Positions 1 to 11,000 of a DNA stretch of 64,000 bases are shown piece by piece. Location: the NCBI GenBank assembly GCA_963921425.1, contig OY992838.1, forward strand, positions 18,703,861 through 18,767,860. The letters are read 5' to 3'. The position numbers and the translations under genes are program-made. The first letter of the stretch is position 1. Each line of letters begins with the position of its first letter. The notes under the pieces were generated by a model. That model did not search any database and was not told where the DNA came from. It worked only from the letters and a program-made list of their open reading frames with translations. The stretch is from Dryas octopetala (taxonomy: Eukaryota; Streptophyta; Magnoliopsida; Rosales; Rosaceae).

Positions 1-330
1 TGAAAGTGACAAAAAAAACATAGCAACAATATCTTAAAAATTATACTTTAAGAAAATGTATCATATAATTCAATAAATATTATAAGTTATTTCTTTTATA
101 AATTAATTATGTGATTCCCTGGACTTAATAATAAGACATTTTTATAATCTTATTAATATGGTTAGAAATAGTGAACAGAACTTTCTAGCAAAAACTCATA
201 AGAATCATATCAGCCCTTCAAACTTTTTCTTCACTGGAATATATTAGAAAGAGATCGATGTTTGTAGCTCTTTGCTTCCCAATGCGAGTGATTCATCATA
301 TTAAAGCTGAGAGCATATGGATTCACCGTT
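1..330. other. Unannotated left flank
   Basis: This is AT-rich sequence with no recognisable repeat or gene. A frame stays open from about 255 to 330, up to the edge of the LTR, but it is too short to call an exon. The stretch ends exactly where the Athila-like LTR begins, so it is probably the pre-insertion flank. Confidence 0.4.
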
Positions 331-2107
331 TGTTGAGCTCAATTTATAACATATTTCATATCTTTAAAACTTTACATTTTAGTCCTTGAATGTTAGCAAT
401 TTTAGTATTTTAATTATTATTTTAACTAACTAATTAATATTGGGTAATTTTAGTTTTTATCTAATTCCTTAGATCTTACTAGGTTTATATAGAATTAATT
501 TTTATGAGTCTTGATTATTTTTAGAATTAAAGTTTTTATTAATTAGTATTATTTAATTTTGTAGGTTTAATCAAAACAAGAGAAGAAAAAATGGCCCAAA
601 GAAAAGAAGAAATGCAGCCGGCCCAGCCTAGAAGGAAGAAGAAGAAAAAGAGTTGCAGTCGGCCCAACCCAGTGGAAGCCGAACAGTCACTCGCTCAGCA
701 GCCAGCCCAGCTCGCTTCCTCTCTTTCCATCAGCTCGACACTCGTCCCAGCAGCAGTCACGCCCAAATCAATTGCTTTGATTAATCTTGCCGTCATCGAA
801 TCAGACGGCGACACCTGGCCCACTCACCAGCTTTCCTATTTACGCCTCTCACTTTTATCTCATTAATCCTCCTCTCCTCGAATCAGTAGGCGACATGTGA
901 CGCAGCAACTCCTCTCTCTCGCGCTTTCCTAAGCACCAACATTCTCTTCTCTTCCTCTACACACGCGACACGTGTTGCACAGCTGCCTCCAGTCTTTCCC
1001 TTGCTGGATCACCTCATGTGTCGCCGCCTGTCCAAATTCCAGACCCTTCCAGCCTTTTCTAGCCCTCTCTCTTCCACATTTTGCTGTCCCAACTGTCAAT
1101 ACCCCCACCGCCTGATATTTTTTACCATGAGATTTCTCTATCAAAGTCTTTTGGCTATGATCTATGAAAAAGAATAAGAATGTTATTTATTTTGTTACAC
1201 TTTTATTTAATGAAATAAAATTTTAATTCATATATCTCTTTTCTCTTCTCTTTGTCTTGTATTTACCTTATGCTATTTAGTTATTTATTTAATATTTAGT
1301 TGCTTATTTAATTATTTTTTGTTCTCTTTTAGTTCAGATGTTATTTTATTTTATATTATTCTTTTATTTTAGTTCTAAGCTCATGGGTGGTCACTAACCA
1401 CCATGAATATTATCAAGTTGAGACTTCTATGTTAATTTTTCTCTTACCTAGATTCTACAAGTTCTAAGATCTTGTTTATAAAATGATAAATAAACTATCT
1501 TTCACCCATAATGTCATATATTATGGGTAGATAGAGCATCTTTCCACATTTTTGTTTCATGATATATTAATCTTTTAAACACAAACTTTTTTTGAATTCT
1601 AGTTGTTCCTTAGTTTTTGGTTCACTTAGGTTGCTTAAAGTTTGTATTTTTAAGCAAAAACAAGGTCTACCATTTAAATCTTTAATTTTTGTGCTCAAAT
1701 CGATCATAAATATCTTTGGAAGAGGGCATCAAGTTGACTCTTGGGTGCCTTCCTTTTTGAGAAATTACTAAAAACCTCACTTAATGTGTTCATAGTGGTG
1801 TGAAACCTTAACCTTGGTTTTTATACTATTGTTTAATTTCCAATACTAAAAAGTTGTCATTTTTCCTCTATAGTTTTAATTTTAAATTATTGCCCCTTTA
1901 TTTACTTTATTTTCCTTTCATATACTTTATTTGCTTTATATTTTAGTTGTATTTTGTTTTAAGTTACCTCACAAACCACAATCTTGCACGCTAAGTTAGT
2001 TTTAAATTTAGTGTATCTTTTTGCAACACTCCTTGAGATTCGACCTCATTAGTATACAACCTTACTACAAGACTCGTATATTTGTAAGTAAATAAAATTT
2101 TACATTA
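331..2107 (+). repeat. 5' LTR of Athila-like element, copy 1
   Basis: The left end is TGTTGAGCTC at 331. The right end lies just before a primer-binding site at 2114. The whole stretch matches, in reverse orientation, the LTR at 59502-61442: the same terminal TGTTGAG, the same A-rich purine block near 590-650, and the same AAATAAAATTTTACA end. The length of about 1.78 kb is normal for Athila-type LTRs. Open frames inside it (for example 591-866) are not conserved proteins and are not called. No matching 3' LTR in the same orientation was found in the window. Confidence 0.85.
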
Positions 2108-2113
2108 AGTTTT

Positions 2114-2131
2114 TGGCGCCATTGTCGGGAA
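2114..2131 (+). other. Primer-binding site, tRNA-Asp type
   Basis: TGGCGCCATTGTCGGGAA directly follows the LTR. It matches, with a few changes, the complement of the 3' end of plant tRNA-Asp, which is the primer site known for the Athila lineage. The second copy, on the minus strand near 59480-59498, has the same site with different point changes, so both are decayed. Confidence 0.8.
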
Positions 2132-4911
2132 GTGTTCAATACACTAGTTTAGGCTCTTGTTAGTTTAAATCTTCTACCAGCTTTTATTTACTTTGCTTTT
2201 CTAAAAAAAAAAAAAAGAAATATATATAAATTCGAATTTTCCTTTATTTTTGTATTTTATTTATTTATTTTCCTTGTTCTTTTTCCCACTTTAATAAGTG
2301 CCTAAAAAAAAAAAATTTCTTACACTTTTTTGCATCTCTTCTCTTGTAGGTTCCAAGAAAAGAAAAGAAAATTTATATTTATCACTTTTTGTTTGTTGTT
2401 TATTTTAAGTAGTTTTGTTTATTTTGTGCTTCTGATAGTTATAACCAAGGAATAAAATTTTGTTATTAAGGGGTATGGAAATTTTAACACCATACCAAAT
2501 AAATTTCAAAAAATTTCGCAGAAATTTTCTGAAATCCTAGAAATTTTGGCGAAATTTTCGATGTAGAGGCCGGAGAGAGAGAGGGGAGGCAGAGACTGGA
2601 GGGAGAGGGAAGGAGAGCACCGTCGCCGGAGGGAGAGAAGAGATCGGAGAGGATGTTGCAGAGCCGCGTCGTCGTCGGAGGGAGAGGAGATCCGAGGAGG
2701 GAGAGGGAAGAAAGAGATTAGGAAGGGAGGAGGGAGAGGGAAGAGAGAGATTATGAAGGGAGAAGAAAAGAAAAACTGGATAAAAAAAAAAGAGGAAGGC
2801 CACTGCCTACTAGAACTGGAAGAAGACGAAGATGAAGGCCACTGGGGGTAGAAGAGGAAAAGGAAAGAAAAAAAAGAAGAGAAAACAAAGGAAAAGGAAA
2901 AAAAAAAAGGAAAGAATTTTTTTTTAAGGTAGATTGAGATTTGGAGTCTTTAGGCAATTGTAAAGAAAAAAAAAGGTTTGAGATTTTATTTGGAGTTTGA
3001 TTTGGTTATTTTGGTGTTTCGTTTAGTTGTAAACATAAATTATGAAAAAGAAATTTATTCCCTTATCATGAAGTTTCATTTCCTTAATTTTTGGTTTTCC
3101 AATTTCGATAATTTGTAAAATTGAAATTTTAGGTAAACTGTTATCACCGCTGCTGCCATCAGATTGATTCTATTTTAACCTAATTCGGCTTAATTTAACT
3201 ATCGAAGACAATTTCCAAGTCTCTTTGAGTAAGCTTTCTACTTTCCGTTGCCACATTGGTGATTTATTCGTGTAATTTTATTATGTAATTATTAATTAGT
3301 GAAGTATTTTTTTAACAGTATTGTCTCCAACGCGCATTATATTCATCACATATCACATGAAATCTACTATATTAATTGATTTCTTCAATGTTTTTTTATC
3401 AATGTAGTAGATAATATGTTAAATAAACATATGGTCAAATTTCATTCAAAATTTTCATTTTTGATAGCAATTTTCGTCATTTTTGTCCAATTTTATCGAA
3501 ATCAAAATTTTAATCGAAATTTCCGCGAAAATTTCCGTCAAAATTTCCATCGAAAATTTTCTCGAAACCGAAATTTTACTCCTTGGTTATAACTTCTTGC
3601 TTTTATTTAAAATATTTATATATAGTTCCTCTTTAGTTGTAGCTTCCATATCTAGTATTTAGCATGATCTTTTATTTTTTTTACCACTAGCTTTGTCTAC
3701 TTTGCCATATTTTGAAAAAAACAAAAACAAAAAAACAAAAAATACATAGCATATTTATTTTTTTGTTGTTTTTAGGTTATTGCATCTAGTTTCAACTTTT
3801 GAATTGTTCTTCTTGTTTTCATTTATTGTTAAAAAAAATCATATCTTTTGTGTTATTTAGTATAAATTGTTTAGATCTTATTTATTTTTGTTTTGTGCAT
3901 ATTGTTCATTGTAACTTTAGATAAGGTAATTTTTATTTCCTCTTGTTTCATTTCTCTTTTCCTATTTCCATCCCTTGTTTATTTTTATTTTTATTTCTAT
4001 TTCTCTTTCTCCTTTTGTTGTAGTTTTTGTATTTATTATAGTATTTTTCTTTTTAGTATTTGCATTGGGGAGAAGTTTGCAAAGGTGTGGATCATCGAGA
4101 AAGGGGAATTGCTAGCAAAAGTTTGGTTGCCTTCCCCTAGTATCTTATGGCTAATGTCACCACACTACTAGTATACTCTAAACTTTTTATTTTTTAAGCT
4201 TTCTTGAGTGATGTTTGTCTAACTTGTGCATTTACAATTCCATATATCTTTGCTTTGTTGATTTTTGCATTTTTCAATTAACATCCTTGCATAATCAACT
4301 AGTAAGGGCATTCACCCCCAACAAGATAAGGATTGGATTTCATCACCACCTCCTTACCCATCTAGGCTAAACATCTCTTGCATTCGTTAATCTCAAACTC
4401 AATTAATTAAAATCAAGTAGACATTGGCCAAAGGGTTAACAAAGCTCATAGGACCCTCTTGGAATAAGCCACTTAGTGGATACTCCGGTGAGTGTTCGAA
4501 AAAATATAATGTCTAGAAAGGTTCTTTAAGGTTGCAATCATCTTGATGCTTAAAGCGGACTGGGTTTTAAGAGATACCGTTTGTGACTCCTCCACCCCCT
4601 CCGGAACCAGATTGGTTGTATTTTTGAGAGCCTTATACCGGTATGCCGCTAATTTGCTTTGAAAGAGAGGATGAGCTTGTCTAGTGCTTAATTAAGATTA
4701 GAATTGTCTAAAAGACATCTCTCAAGGCTAAATCAAAAATAATTGAATTGCTTGTTTGTATTAACTCTTTGTTGTGTGATTATTGGTTTTTGATTGCTTT
4801 GTTTGTTTGTTAGTTTGTCCATATTTTCGTTTAAAAATGGTAGTTAATTAAGTTAAAAAAAAAATTTGAAAAAAAAAATGAAAAATTCTTTTCTTAAAAG
4901 CCGTCTAGTGT
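2132..4911 (+). other. Athila-like leader between primer site and gag
   Basis: This is a long, A/T-rich, non-coding leader. It aligns in reverse with 57517-59479 of the second copy. It holds the insertion at 2445-3586, which the second copy lacks. The T-rich open frame at 3893-4171 has no recognisable domain and is treated as non-coding. Confidence 0.7.
2445..3586. mobile_element. Non-autonomous terminal-inverted-repeat element, 1.14 kb
   Basis: The ends are inverted repeats: CCAAGGAATAAAATTT at the left against AAATTTTACTCCTTGG at the right. Both are flanked by TTATAA (2439-2444 and 3587-3592). The other Athila copy has an uninterrupted site with a single TTATAA near 58842, so this is a true insertion with an apparent 6-bp duplication. 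Because TTATAA is a palindrome, a 2- or 4-bp duplication with slightly longer ends is also possible. The interior has a purine-rich block (2565-2930) and AAATTTTCG-type subterminal repeats. No transposase is present. A related fragment lies in reverse at 52029-52234. The superfamily is not settled. Confidence 0.85.
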
Positions 4912-6267
4912 ATGTTTGGTCCATGTTCATTGAATCACGATTTATCACCTGTTAGACATTTAAGACAAAGAATTGAACCAGTAATTGAAATGGGTGAAAA
5001 CAACATTGAAATTCGGCCGTTGAGAGAGTATTTTGCTCTCGTCATCATAGACACTCCTTCTCTTGCATAGTGTTGCCCACACTACCGCAACCCATTTTGA
5101 GATTAAACCTCACATCTGTCAATTGTTACCTTCCTACCACGGATTGGATTGAGAGGGCCCGTACACAAATGTTAAAGAATTCATTGAAATTTGCTCAATC
5201 TCTAGATACCAAAATTTTCCTGATGAGTTAGTGTGTCTCCGTTTATTCCCATTTTTTGTTAAGGACAAAGTGAAAGCTTGGTTGAACTCCCAACCCCCCG
5301 GTTCCATCACCTTATGGGATCAACTTGTTAAAAATAATTTGTCAAAATTTTTCCCAATGTCTAGGACTAACGCGCTTAGGAGAGACATTTCGGAGTTTAG
5401 ACAAAAATACAATGAGCAGTTTTATGAGAGTTGGGAGCGATTCAAGGATTTAATTTTGAGATGTCCTCACCATGGTTTCGAGACGTGGTGTTCGGTGCAA
5501 TACTTTTACAATGGTTTAACTCAAATAAATCGCAATATGGTAGAGTCCATGAAAGGGGGGGACGGGTGCGTTTTTAAATCTTAGAGAAGAGCAAGCCTAT
5601 GATTTCTTTGAAAAATTGTCCGAAAATTCTCAACAATGAGATTCTCCAATCTACATGATAAACAAGCCAAAGAACCAAAGCATGGGGGGTTGTATGAAGT
5701 GAAAGGCGCTGTAGACTTAGGGTCTAAAATTGAGAGCCTAACTAGAAATGTGGAGTCCTTAGCCTTAAGTCAAACTATGAGTTCTGTTAACCATGTCCAA
5801 ACTGAGGTTTGTTCTCATTGTGCTAGCCTAATGCATAATGTTCAAGCGTGTCCTTCCTTATATACTTTTTCTGAGAGCAATGTTGAGCATGCAAATGCTC
5901 TTAACAATTTTAGGAAGCTGTTTGTGAACCAAGGCACCTTTTTCGAGACTTACAACTCCAATTGGAAGAATCACCCAAATCTTTCTTGGAGACAAGGCCA
6001 ACCCCAATCAAATTTAGGAGGAAATTCAATGCCAAACAATTCATTTCATCTTCCTAATCCCTCAAGGCCGAACAATTCATCTTATGTTTCCCATGTTCCT
6101 CACCCCACTCCACAAAGTGTTCCCCCACAACAAACTTCATCATTACCCTTAGAGGACACTCTCCAAAAGTTTATGCAATTGATTGGTCAAGCCTTTGTTG
6201 AGATTAAAGCTTCCACCCACCAAAATACACAAGTCATTGCGAAGCTAGAACATCAAATTGGTCAATT
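4912..6267 (+). pseudogene. Athila-like gag, 5' part, degraded
   Basis: This is the capsid/nucleocapsid gene of the Athila-like element, which would coat its RNA in virus-like particles. The start ATG at 4912 aligns with the ATG at 57516 of the second copy. Recognisable stretches include LRQRIEPVIEMGENN, VKEFIEICS, KAWLNSQPPGSITLWDQL, SKFFPMSRTNALRRDI, and a CX2CX4HX4C zinc knuckle (CSHCASLMHNVQAC) near 5812-5853. The frame is broken by a stop and shift near 5070, an extra G in the G-run near 5558, and another shift near 5636. The frame open from 5636 to about 6285 runs straight into the LINE, whose insertion separates this part from the remainder at 12202. Confidence 0.85.
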
Positions 6268-6493
6268 AGCTAACATTGTGGGAAAAAGGCAGGGTCTCTC
6301 CCCTCAGTGAGAGTTTTTCGCTCCTAACATTCTGTTAGGGTTTTTTCATCCCTAACCCTTGTTAGGGCCTCTACGGTGACGGCGAGCACTGGCTTCTTCT
6401 ATGAAATATTGCTTGGCCTCCACGACATACACAGAGCAGTAACCAACATTTAGTCCCACTGCCTCTTCCAATCGAAACAGCGACCGGTGCGGG

Positions 6494-8044
6494 ATGGAAG
6501 AGGTGCAGACGAGTTTTGCCAAAACCTTGATTCTCACGGAAGACGAAATTGATGAAGCACCTGTGGGTGAGATGGAAGCAGCGATGAATACCGAAACCCT
6601 CCGCCTGAGTGTGGTGGCGCAAGTACTTACTCTGAAACCTTTCAACAGGAAAGCTTTTAAGAACACGATGATCAAACTATGGGACACACTTGGTGTGGTA
6701 CATGCAAAGGACTTGGGCGAAAATTTATTCCTTTTCACTTTTGCTTTTGCCCAAGATAAGAAGATGGTCATCCAACAAGGCCCTTGGACTTTCGATAGGG
6801 CTCTGGTGCTTCTCGAAGAACCAGACGGCACGATGGCCCCGTCGGCTATGATGCTAAAGTGGGCTGATTTCTGGATTCAATTGTATAACATTCCACTTCT
6901 TTACATGACAGAAGCAACTGGAAGGGTTATTGGAGATGCGTTGGGAAAGTGTTTAGATGTGGGTGATGGTATAGAGGCCGATCTTGTGGGAAGATTTCTG
7001 AGGGTCAGGGTTAGAATGGATGTGACGCGGCCCCTACCTAGAATCAAGAAGATCATATTGGAAGGTGGAGGCACCCATATTGTTGAACTGCGTTATGAAC
7101 GACTCCCCACCTTTTGTTTTGACTGTGGTAGACTAGGTCACACTTTCAACCGATGTCCTATATCTACTGCAGCTCAAAAGAAGGATCTTGACAAACAGTG
7201 GGGAAAATGGCTGAGAACTAAGGTGGAGTTAGGAAAGTCTAAGGTCTCAGAAGATGGGCAAACCGATGAGGAAGATGAGAACGTGGCAGGGGAAAACAAT
7301 CGGGCTGAATCTAATGTGCCAATCTTGGCAGATCATGGTGGGCGCAAGAGAGCCGAGAGAGAACGCACCCCCTCCCCATCGCTTTCAACGACCCCCTCCA
7401 GCACTATTGCTGGAACAACTGCTACACAACAAAAGGACGATAATGGGCTAACGGTACAATTTGCAGGAACCTTTGACAGGGGGGAAACAGAACGACATGA
7501 TCACAATGGGGGGAGCTCCAAGGGTATTCAAGCTACAAAAACAGCTGCGGAGATGCTTAACTCTCTTGGAAAGGAAAACGCCAATACTAAAACTATCACA
7601 ACCCACTCGCAGTCGCCCATACTGACGAGGGTTGATCCAACACCTCCTGCTGAGGTACAGGGGAAGGGAAATGAGGCTGTTACACGGGAGTCGGAGGATA
7701 CTCTTTTATGCACTCTTCAACAACCAAAAATCTCGAAGGCGGCTTACGGGGGAGGCCGAGGGAAGGGTGGCCCAAAACAAAACAGTACAGCACAGGTTGA
7801 GGGGTCAGCTTTAAAAGCCACAGAGGGGAGCCGGATTAAAACTAGGGCTTGGAAAAGGCAAGCAAGAACAAAGGAGGGAGATACCTCTATTCCTCTTAAT
7901 ATAGCGGCCGTGACGGAAAGGAAGAGGAAAATTGATAAAGAGATTGAAAATACAGAAAGGAAGCTGAAGAAGAGCAAGACCCTGAACGATAATGAGACGC
8001 ACCACGTGGTGGGACCGGACGCTCCGGCCCACCACGAGCAATGA
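6494..8044 (+). CDS. LINE ORF1 protein (DUF4283 plus zinc knuckle)
   Basis: This 516-residue RNA-binding protein should coat the LINE RNA and take it back to the nucleus. Residues of about 30-190 form the DUF4283 region typical of plant L1 ORF1, with PFNRKAFKNTMIKLW and QQGPWTFDRALVLLEE. A CX2CX4HX4C zinc knuckle (CFDCGRLGHTFNRC) follows near residues 210-230. The second half is charged, low-complexity and probably disordered, ending in a Lys/Arg-rich segment near 475-500. The ATG at 6494 is the first good start after the 5' UTR. The stop overlaps the ORF2 start in the tetranucleotide ATGA at 8041-8044. Confidence 0.93.
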   Translation: MEEVQTSFAKTLILTEDEIDEAPVGEMEAAMNTETLRLSVVAQVLTLKPFNRKAFKNTMIKLWDTLGVVHAKDLGENLFLFTFAFAQDKKMVIQQGPWTFDRALVLLEEPDGTMAPSAMMLKWADFWIQLYNIPLLYMTEATGRVIGDALGKCLDVGDGIEADLVGRFLRVRVRMDVTRPLPRIKKIILEGGGTHIVELRYERLPTFCFDCGRLGHTFNRCPISTAAQKKDLDKQWGKWLRTKVELGKSKVSEDGQTDEEDENVAGENNRAESNVPILADHGGRKRAERERTPSPSLSTTPSSTIAGTTATQQKDDNGLTVQFAGTFDRGETERHDHNGGSSKGIQATKTAAEMLNSLGKENANTKTITTHSQSPILTRVDPTPPAEVQGKGNEAVTRESEDTLLCTLQQPKISKAAYGGGRGKGGPKQNSTAQVEGSALKATEGSRIKTRAWKRQARTKEGDTSIPLNIAAVTERKRKIDKEIENTERKLKKSKTLNDNETHHVVGPDAPAHHEQ

Positions 8045-11000
8045 GGATCCTCAGTTGGAATGTTCGGGGTCTCCGGCAACCTCGAACATTCGACTCTCTC
8101 AGGTTTGTGCTGAGAGATAAACGTCCGGACGTCATTTTCTTAATGGAGACGAAAATGACGGACAAACAAATGGAAAAACTTCCAGGGCGACTTGGTCTAA
8201 AGGGTGGGATTCGGGTGGAACGTCATGGTTTAGGAGGTGGTTTAATAATGCTCTGGAAGTCTGGGTGGAATTTAAAACTACTGAGCTCTTCTACAGGTCA
8301 TATTGATATGCAAGTTGAGTCACCTAATGATTATAATCTGCGCCTTACAGGTTTCTATGGCCACCCATCTACGGCGGAGAGACGCCACTCATGGGAATTG
8401 CTTCGACGTTTGAATGGAGTCGGTAATGGAGCGTGGCTGGTCATCGGTGATTTTAATGAGATTGTTAATGCTTCAGAGAAGGAAGGTGGGCGAGACAAGG
8501 CGGAGTACCAAATGAGGGATTTCAGAACGGCACTTATGGATTGTTCTTTGGAGGAAGTCCCATTTCGGGGCACTCCTTTCACTTGGGAGTGCTCTCGAAA
8601 TGGGGCGATCTTTGTGCGAGAACGTTTGGATCGATGCGTAGTAAATCATGCTCTTCGGGCACACTACCCACACATCCTCACGCACCACTTGGAGGTTCCT
8701 GGTTCTGATCACATACCGATCCTTACTGAAGTTCTTACACAGGAGGCCAATAGATATAATAACAGACGAAGCCGAAGATTTTATTTCGAAAAAATGTGGT
8801 GCAGGGAAGCTAGCTGTGAGCAACTTATAACTGATACTTGGAAGGGGAGGGTGAATAATGGGGAACAAACCCCGGCTGGTGTGCAACTCTGTGCACAAAA
8901 ACTACAGGCCTGGAGTCGGGATTTTTATAGTGTTCGGAAGCGTGAAATTAAGACCCTGCAAGATGAACTTGGCAGAGTTAAAATGGGTCTCCAGAACGCT
9001 ACAAGTTTTGCTCAACAAAAAGACTTGGAGCGAAAGTTACACAATTTGCTTGCAACAGAAGAGGATTACTGGAGACAACGATCAAAAATTATCTGGCTTA
9101 AGGAGGGAGATAAAAACACAAAATTTTTTCATGAACAGGCAAAGGAAAGGGGAAGGCGAAACCTCATAAAAGGGCTTTTTAATGAGCACAATGATTGGAT
9201 TGAACAGGAAGAGAGGGTTGGCTCGATGTTCTGTGAGTATTTTAATTCCCTCTTCTCTATTACTGGTGGTATAGACATACAACGGATTTTGAACACTGTT
9301 GCTCCGAGAGTTACTTCAGCTATGAACGCCCGTTTAATGGTGCCTTTCACAAGAGCGGATATAGAAGAGGCTTTAGCGCAAATGTACCCTACAAAGTCAC
9401 CCGGATATGATGGTATGCCCGCTCTCTTTTACCAACGATATTGGCCGGTGGTGGGAGATGATATCTGTAATTTTTGTCTGAATATTCTGAATGGAACTGC
9501 TAGTGTTAGAGGGGTCCATCACACTCTTATTGCTCTTATTCCAAAGATAGAACAGCCGCAATATGTCACCGATTTCTGGCCCATAAGTCTCTGCACCACC
9601 CTATACAAGCTTGTCGCTAAATCCCTTGCAAATCGACTGAAACAAGTTCTACCACAGGTGATCTCAGACAAGCAAAGCGCTTTTGTCCCAGGCAGACATA
9701 TTATGGATAACGTGATGGTTGCTTTTGAAACCACCCACACCATTAAACACACTTCGGAGCTGGAGCCTCCAAAGATGGCTATAAAATTGGATATGGAAAA
9801 AGCTTATGACCGGGTCGAATGGAATTTCCTTGAGGCAATAATGCTCCGGCTGGGTTTTCACACGAGCTGGGTGAACAAAGTAATGGATTGTGTTACTACT
9901 GCATCCTTTTCTGTATTGTGGAGGGGTGCGCCCCTGGGACACATTGTCCCTAAGCGTGGCCTCAGACAAGGCTGCCCGCTGTCACCCTATTTGTTTCTCT
10001 TTTGCGGAGAAGGTCTCACTAGCCTTCTATGCGATGCCGAGAGTACCGGAGATATTATCGGCGTTCGTGCAGCTCCCCTAGCTCCTCCTGTGTCGCACCT
10101 CTTTTACGCGGACGACTGTATCATCTTCCTTCATGCGACACCTAAGGCCAGCTGGGTGGTCTCACAAATTCTAAGGGTTTATGAAGAAGTTTCAGGCCAA
10201 AAAGTTAACTTGCGAAAATCTGCTATCTGTTATAGCCCTGGGACTGACCACCTTATCAAAGTTATTACTTCCCAAGTGCTTGGCATCAAGATCACTGGCT
10301 GTCATGAGAAATACCTGGGACTTCCAACAGAGGTTGGACGAAAAAAGAAAAAATTGTTCCAACCTATAAAAGACCGAATCTGGAAGAAGCTACAGGGATG
10401 GAAGGAAAAATTACTTTCCAAGGCTGGGAAAGAGATTATGGTGAAGTCCGTAATACAAGCAATGCCCACTTATTATATGAGTTTATTTCGCATGCCTAAT
10501 GGAGTCCGAAAGGAAATTACCTCTCTCATATCGCGGTTTTGGTGGGGAAAGAGACATATGAAACAAGGTATTTATTGGCTCAAGTGGGAAGCGATCTGCA
10601 AGCCCAAGAAAGAGGGCGGGTTAGGCTTTCGTGATTTGGAATGTTTCAATAGAGCTTTGATTGCCAAGCAGGGATGGAGGCTAGTTCAGAATCCAACTTC
10701 ACTTATGAGTCAGGTACTAAAAGGGAGATACTACCCGACTGGATCCTTTATGGAGGCGACTATTGGCACACGCCCTTCACTAATATGGAGGTCTCTTATT
10801 TGGGCTAGACAGTTGTTGGAGAGGGGTCTTCGTTGGAGAATTGGAGATGGTATGTCCGTCAATATTTACGAAGATAAATGGCTACCACAACCCACAACCT
10901 TCCAGATACAATCACTCCCTTCCCTCCCCACTAATATGCGGGTTTCTCGGCTTATCACCCCTGAACGGCGATGGAACTCTGCTCTCATTTATGATCACTT

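Noticed and set aside
591..866. 91-codon Lys/Pro-rich frame as a gene
   Set aside because: It lies inside the Athila LTR and is broken in the second copy (around 61100).
2537..2957. Minus-strand Ser/Phe/Leu-rich frames
   Set aside because: They are shadows of the purine-rich block in the TIR element; no domain.
6371..9969. Many short frames on both strands across the LINE
   Set aside because: They are shadows of the two intact LINE ORFs.
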